Origin: an uncultured Bacilli bacterium
GTDB taxonomy: Bacteria > Bacillota_I > Bacilli_A > RF39 > UBA660
Length of the DNA stretch: 22,106 nt
Assembly: GCA_934133155.1 (NCBI GenBank)
Contig: CAKPAT010000006.1
Location: 1 to 22,106, forward strand
Direction of reading: 5' to 3'
Made by a program: the position numbers and the translations under genes. This document shows positions 20,821 to 22,106 of the stretch, in pieces. How positions within the stretch are numbered: the stretch's first letter is position 1; each line of letters starts with the position of its first letter. Below the pieces are notes generated by a model. That model had not been told where the DNA came from, did not search any database, and was given only the letters and a program-made list of their open reading frames with translations.

Positions 20821-21729
20821 ATGAAAAATGAAGTTTTAAATTTGATGATTGATGGGTTTAGTTTAAGAGATATTGCTTTTAAAACTTCTCTTTCTTTAGA
20901 TGAGGTTTATGATTTAGCGTGTAAGTATAATTTCAAAAGGACGGTTTTAGATAGCGGTGATTTGGTTTTTGAAAAACATGATTTTAAAACAAATACGGTT
21001 AATTTAAAGCTTTCTTCCAATAACTTTAAAGCGATGCTTATTTCGGATTTACATTTTGGAAATTTTCTTCAAAATTTAGATTATTTGTATTTAGTTTATG
21101 ATTTTTGTATAGATAATGATATTCATGTGATTATTAATGGTGGCGATTTGATTGATGGGATTTTTACTAAAGGAAGGCAGGCTATTATGGATCCTTTTGA
21201 GCAGGTTTCTTTTGCTTTAGAAAATTATCCTTATGATGAGCGCATTATTAATTTAATTTGTTTGGGCAATCATGATTATGATGTTTTCGATTTAACTGGT
21301 TTAGATGTCCAAGGTGAAATTAATAAAAGATTTGATTTGATTAGTTTTGGCTACGGATTTGGGATTATTAATATTCAAAATGACCAGATTATTGTGAAAC
21401 ATCCTATTTCCATTAATGATTTTATTAAACCTTTAAATAAACTTATTTTAGAAGGCCATAGGCATAAGATGTGTTTTGGTGTTAGAAAGGATGATTTTAC
21501 GGTTAGTTTACCAACTTTAAGTGATTTATGTTTTAAGGGACATGTTCCTGGGGCAGTTTTAATGAGTTTGGATTTTGATAAGGGATTTATTACAAATGGT
21601 TTATTTAAACATTTTATGGTTACTAATAAGCTTTCTTTAGTTAGTGAAGCAAGATTTGATTTCTTTTTTTCAAGAAGTTTTATTAACGAGGATATAGTGA
21701 GGAGAAAAATTAAAAAGATACCATCTTAG
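20821..21729 (+). CDS. Metallophosphoesterase with an N-terminal helix-turn-helix
   Basis: A calcineurin-like phosphoesterase, substrate unknown. With the ATG at 20821 the protein has 302 residues. Residues 8-36 look like a helix-turn-helix (GFSLRDIAFKTSLSLDEVY). The metal site is intact: DLH at 76-78, GGD at 107-109, GNHD at 149-152, His194 (VKHP) and GHRH at 212-215. There is no signal peptide. I prefer 20821 because GGTGAT lies just upstream and the earlier ATG at 20773 is covered by the topA promoter and lacks a ribosome binding site. The coding strand is T-rich (Phe, Asp, Leu), unlike its minus-strand neighbours, as expected for a gene on the opposite strand. Its end overlaps the convergent activase gene by four bases. 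Confidence 0.9.
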   Translation: MKNEVLNLMIDGFSLRDIAFKTSLSLDEVYDLACKYNFKRTVLDSGDLVFEKHDFKTNTVNLKLSSNNFKAMLISDLHFGNFLQNLDYLYLVYDFCIDNDIHVIINGGDLIDGIFTKGRQAIMDPFEQVSFALENYPYDERIINLICLGNHDYDVFDLTGLDVQGEINKRFDLISFGYGFGIINIQNDQIIVKHPISINDFIKPLNKLILEGHRHKMCFGVRKDDFTVSLPTLSDLCFKGHVPGAVLMSLDFDKGFITNGLFKHFMVTNKLSLVSEARFDFFFSRSFINEDIVRRKIKKIPS

Positions 21730-21735
21730 TATCTT
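21715..21735 (-). terminator. Terminator of the activase gene at the convergent junction
   Basis: AAGATAC (21715-21721) pairs with GTATCTT (21729-21735). On the minus strand a T-run follows (TTTTTAATTTTT). On the plus strand no T-run follows. Both genes' stop codons fall in or beside the hairpin. Confidence 0.55.
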
Positions 21736-22106
21736 CCACATTTGCTTCCCCAATTATCTATTATTTTACCATTTTTATGAATTTCTAGTATCTCGCAGTT
21801 ATTAGAACATTTGTCACATTCAAAAGCTGTTGTTTTAAAAGGGATCTCAGATATATCCAGATTGTAAGTTTTTCCAGTTTTATTATTTTTTGACATGATA
21901 GCGATACCTATCGCTCCCATCAAATGACCATTTTCATCGGTTATAACTTCTTTATTTAATACTTCTTTAAAGTATTTGACTACTCCTTCATTTTTAGATA
22001 CACCACCTTGAAAAATGATTGGCTCTTCTATTTTTTTGCCTTTTCCAACATTATTTAAGTAGTTTAAAACGATACTTTTACAAAGTCCGGCAATTATATC
22101 TTCTTT
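21726..22106 (-). CDS. Acyl-CoA dehydratase activase (BcrA/BadF/HgdC-type ATPase), C-terminal part, cut by window edge
   Basis: I translated the minus strand from the right edge: 126 residues then TAA, with no start inside the window. EEPIIFQGGVSKNEGVVKYF followed by VLNKEVITDENGHLMGAIGIAI is the C-terminal half of the ASKHA-fold ATPase that activates 2-hydroxyacyl-CoA dehydratases through a bridging iron-sulphur cluster. The final 45 residues hold ECDKCSNNCEI and WGSKCGRY, a cysteine-rich tail typical of the longer YjiL-like activases, in which a DUF2229 region normally follows. Here the protein stops just after CGRY, so the remaining modules, if present, must be separate genes or absent. 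An internal Met at 21923 would cut the conserved ATPase part, so it is not the start. Confidence 0.85.
   Translation of the reverse strand, partial: KEDIIAGLCKSIVLNYLNNVGKGKKIEEPIIFQGGVSKNEGVVKYFKEVLNKEVITDENGHLMGAIGIAIMSKNNKTGKTYNLDISEIPFKTTAFECDKCSNNCEILEIHKNGKIIDNWGSKCGRY

Noticed and set aside
21726..21923. A 65-aa gene starting at an internal Met at 21923
   Set aside because: The frame continues upstream without a stop to the window edge with conserved activase sequence, so it is the end of a larger gene.
1..22106. Mycoplasma-type code with TGA as Trp
   Set aside because: TGA ends several genes here at terminators (smr, SGNH) and at a coupled junction (ATGA), and Trp is written TGG in conserved proteins.
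1..22106. CRISPR arrays, insertion sequences or long repeats
   Set aside because: No regularly spaced repeats, transposase genes or terminal inverted repeats were seen. The T-rich runs on the plus strand come from A-rich minus-strand genes.

Overview
The window looks like part of a chromosome from a small-genome, very AT-rich member of the Bacillota/Mollicutes side of the tree, perhaps an uncultured gut lineage such as RF39-type Bacilli. This is inferred from the base composition, strong AGGAGG ribosome binding sites, sigma-A type promoters and gene content. TGA and TAA both act as stops and Trp is TGG, so the standard bacterial code fits and the Mycoplasma code does not. Most genes lie on the minus strand. 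A plus-strand island sits at about 8.2-10.3 kb and a single plus-strand gene at about 20.8-21.7 kb.

Minus-strand translation block (1-8098). Transcription runs right to left: cysS and truB (overlapping), a truB terminator, a six-gene cluster of unknown small membrane/coiled-coil proteins with its own consensus promoter, then rpsO (own promoter and a candidate S15 leader) and pnp, which is cut by the left edge. In many Bacillota the order truB-ribF-rpsO-pnp is conserved. Here the unknown cluster occupies the place where ribF would be. At least three of its six products are recognisable paralogues and all six share the same layout.

Plus-strand island (8159-10322). It holds a membrane-anchored extracytoplasmic protein with a WSxWS-like segment, an unrecognised 138-aa protein, a tRNA with anticodon CAT, tRNA-Leu(TAG), a strong terminator, about 330 bases with no gene but with several hairpins (a possible small RNA and a crossing-stem structure), and tRNA-Leu(CAG). 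The island ends at a bidirectional terminator.

Unknown three-gene operon (10316-12860, minus). A near-perfect promoter drives two tandem paralogues of no recognised family and an SGNH/GDSL-type hydrolase.

Metabolism and chromosome maintenance (12883-20779, minus). ppdK (pyruvate phosphate dikinase), a PfkB-type sugar kinase and a stand-alone Smr protein overlap as one operon. Upstream of them are a Xer-type tyrosine recombinase and a topA-led unit. The unit's second gene encodes an internally duplicated unknown protein that ends in QLVLF, a match to the beta-sliding-clamp binding pentapeptide. In Bacillus the order is topA-trmFO-xerC, so this unknown gene sits where trmFO would be.

Right end. 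A plus-strand HTH plus metallophosphoesterase gene is divergent from topA. It converges on the C-terminal part of a BcrA/BadF/HgdC-type activase that runs off the window.

Across the window, intrinsic terminators repeatedly overlap the stop codons of the genes they end. The best candidates for undescribed biology are the six-gene membrane cluster, the clamp-motif protein next to topA/xer, the SGNH plus paired-paralogue operon, and the structured gap before tRNA-Leu(CAG).
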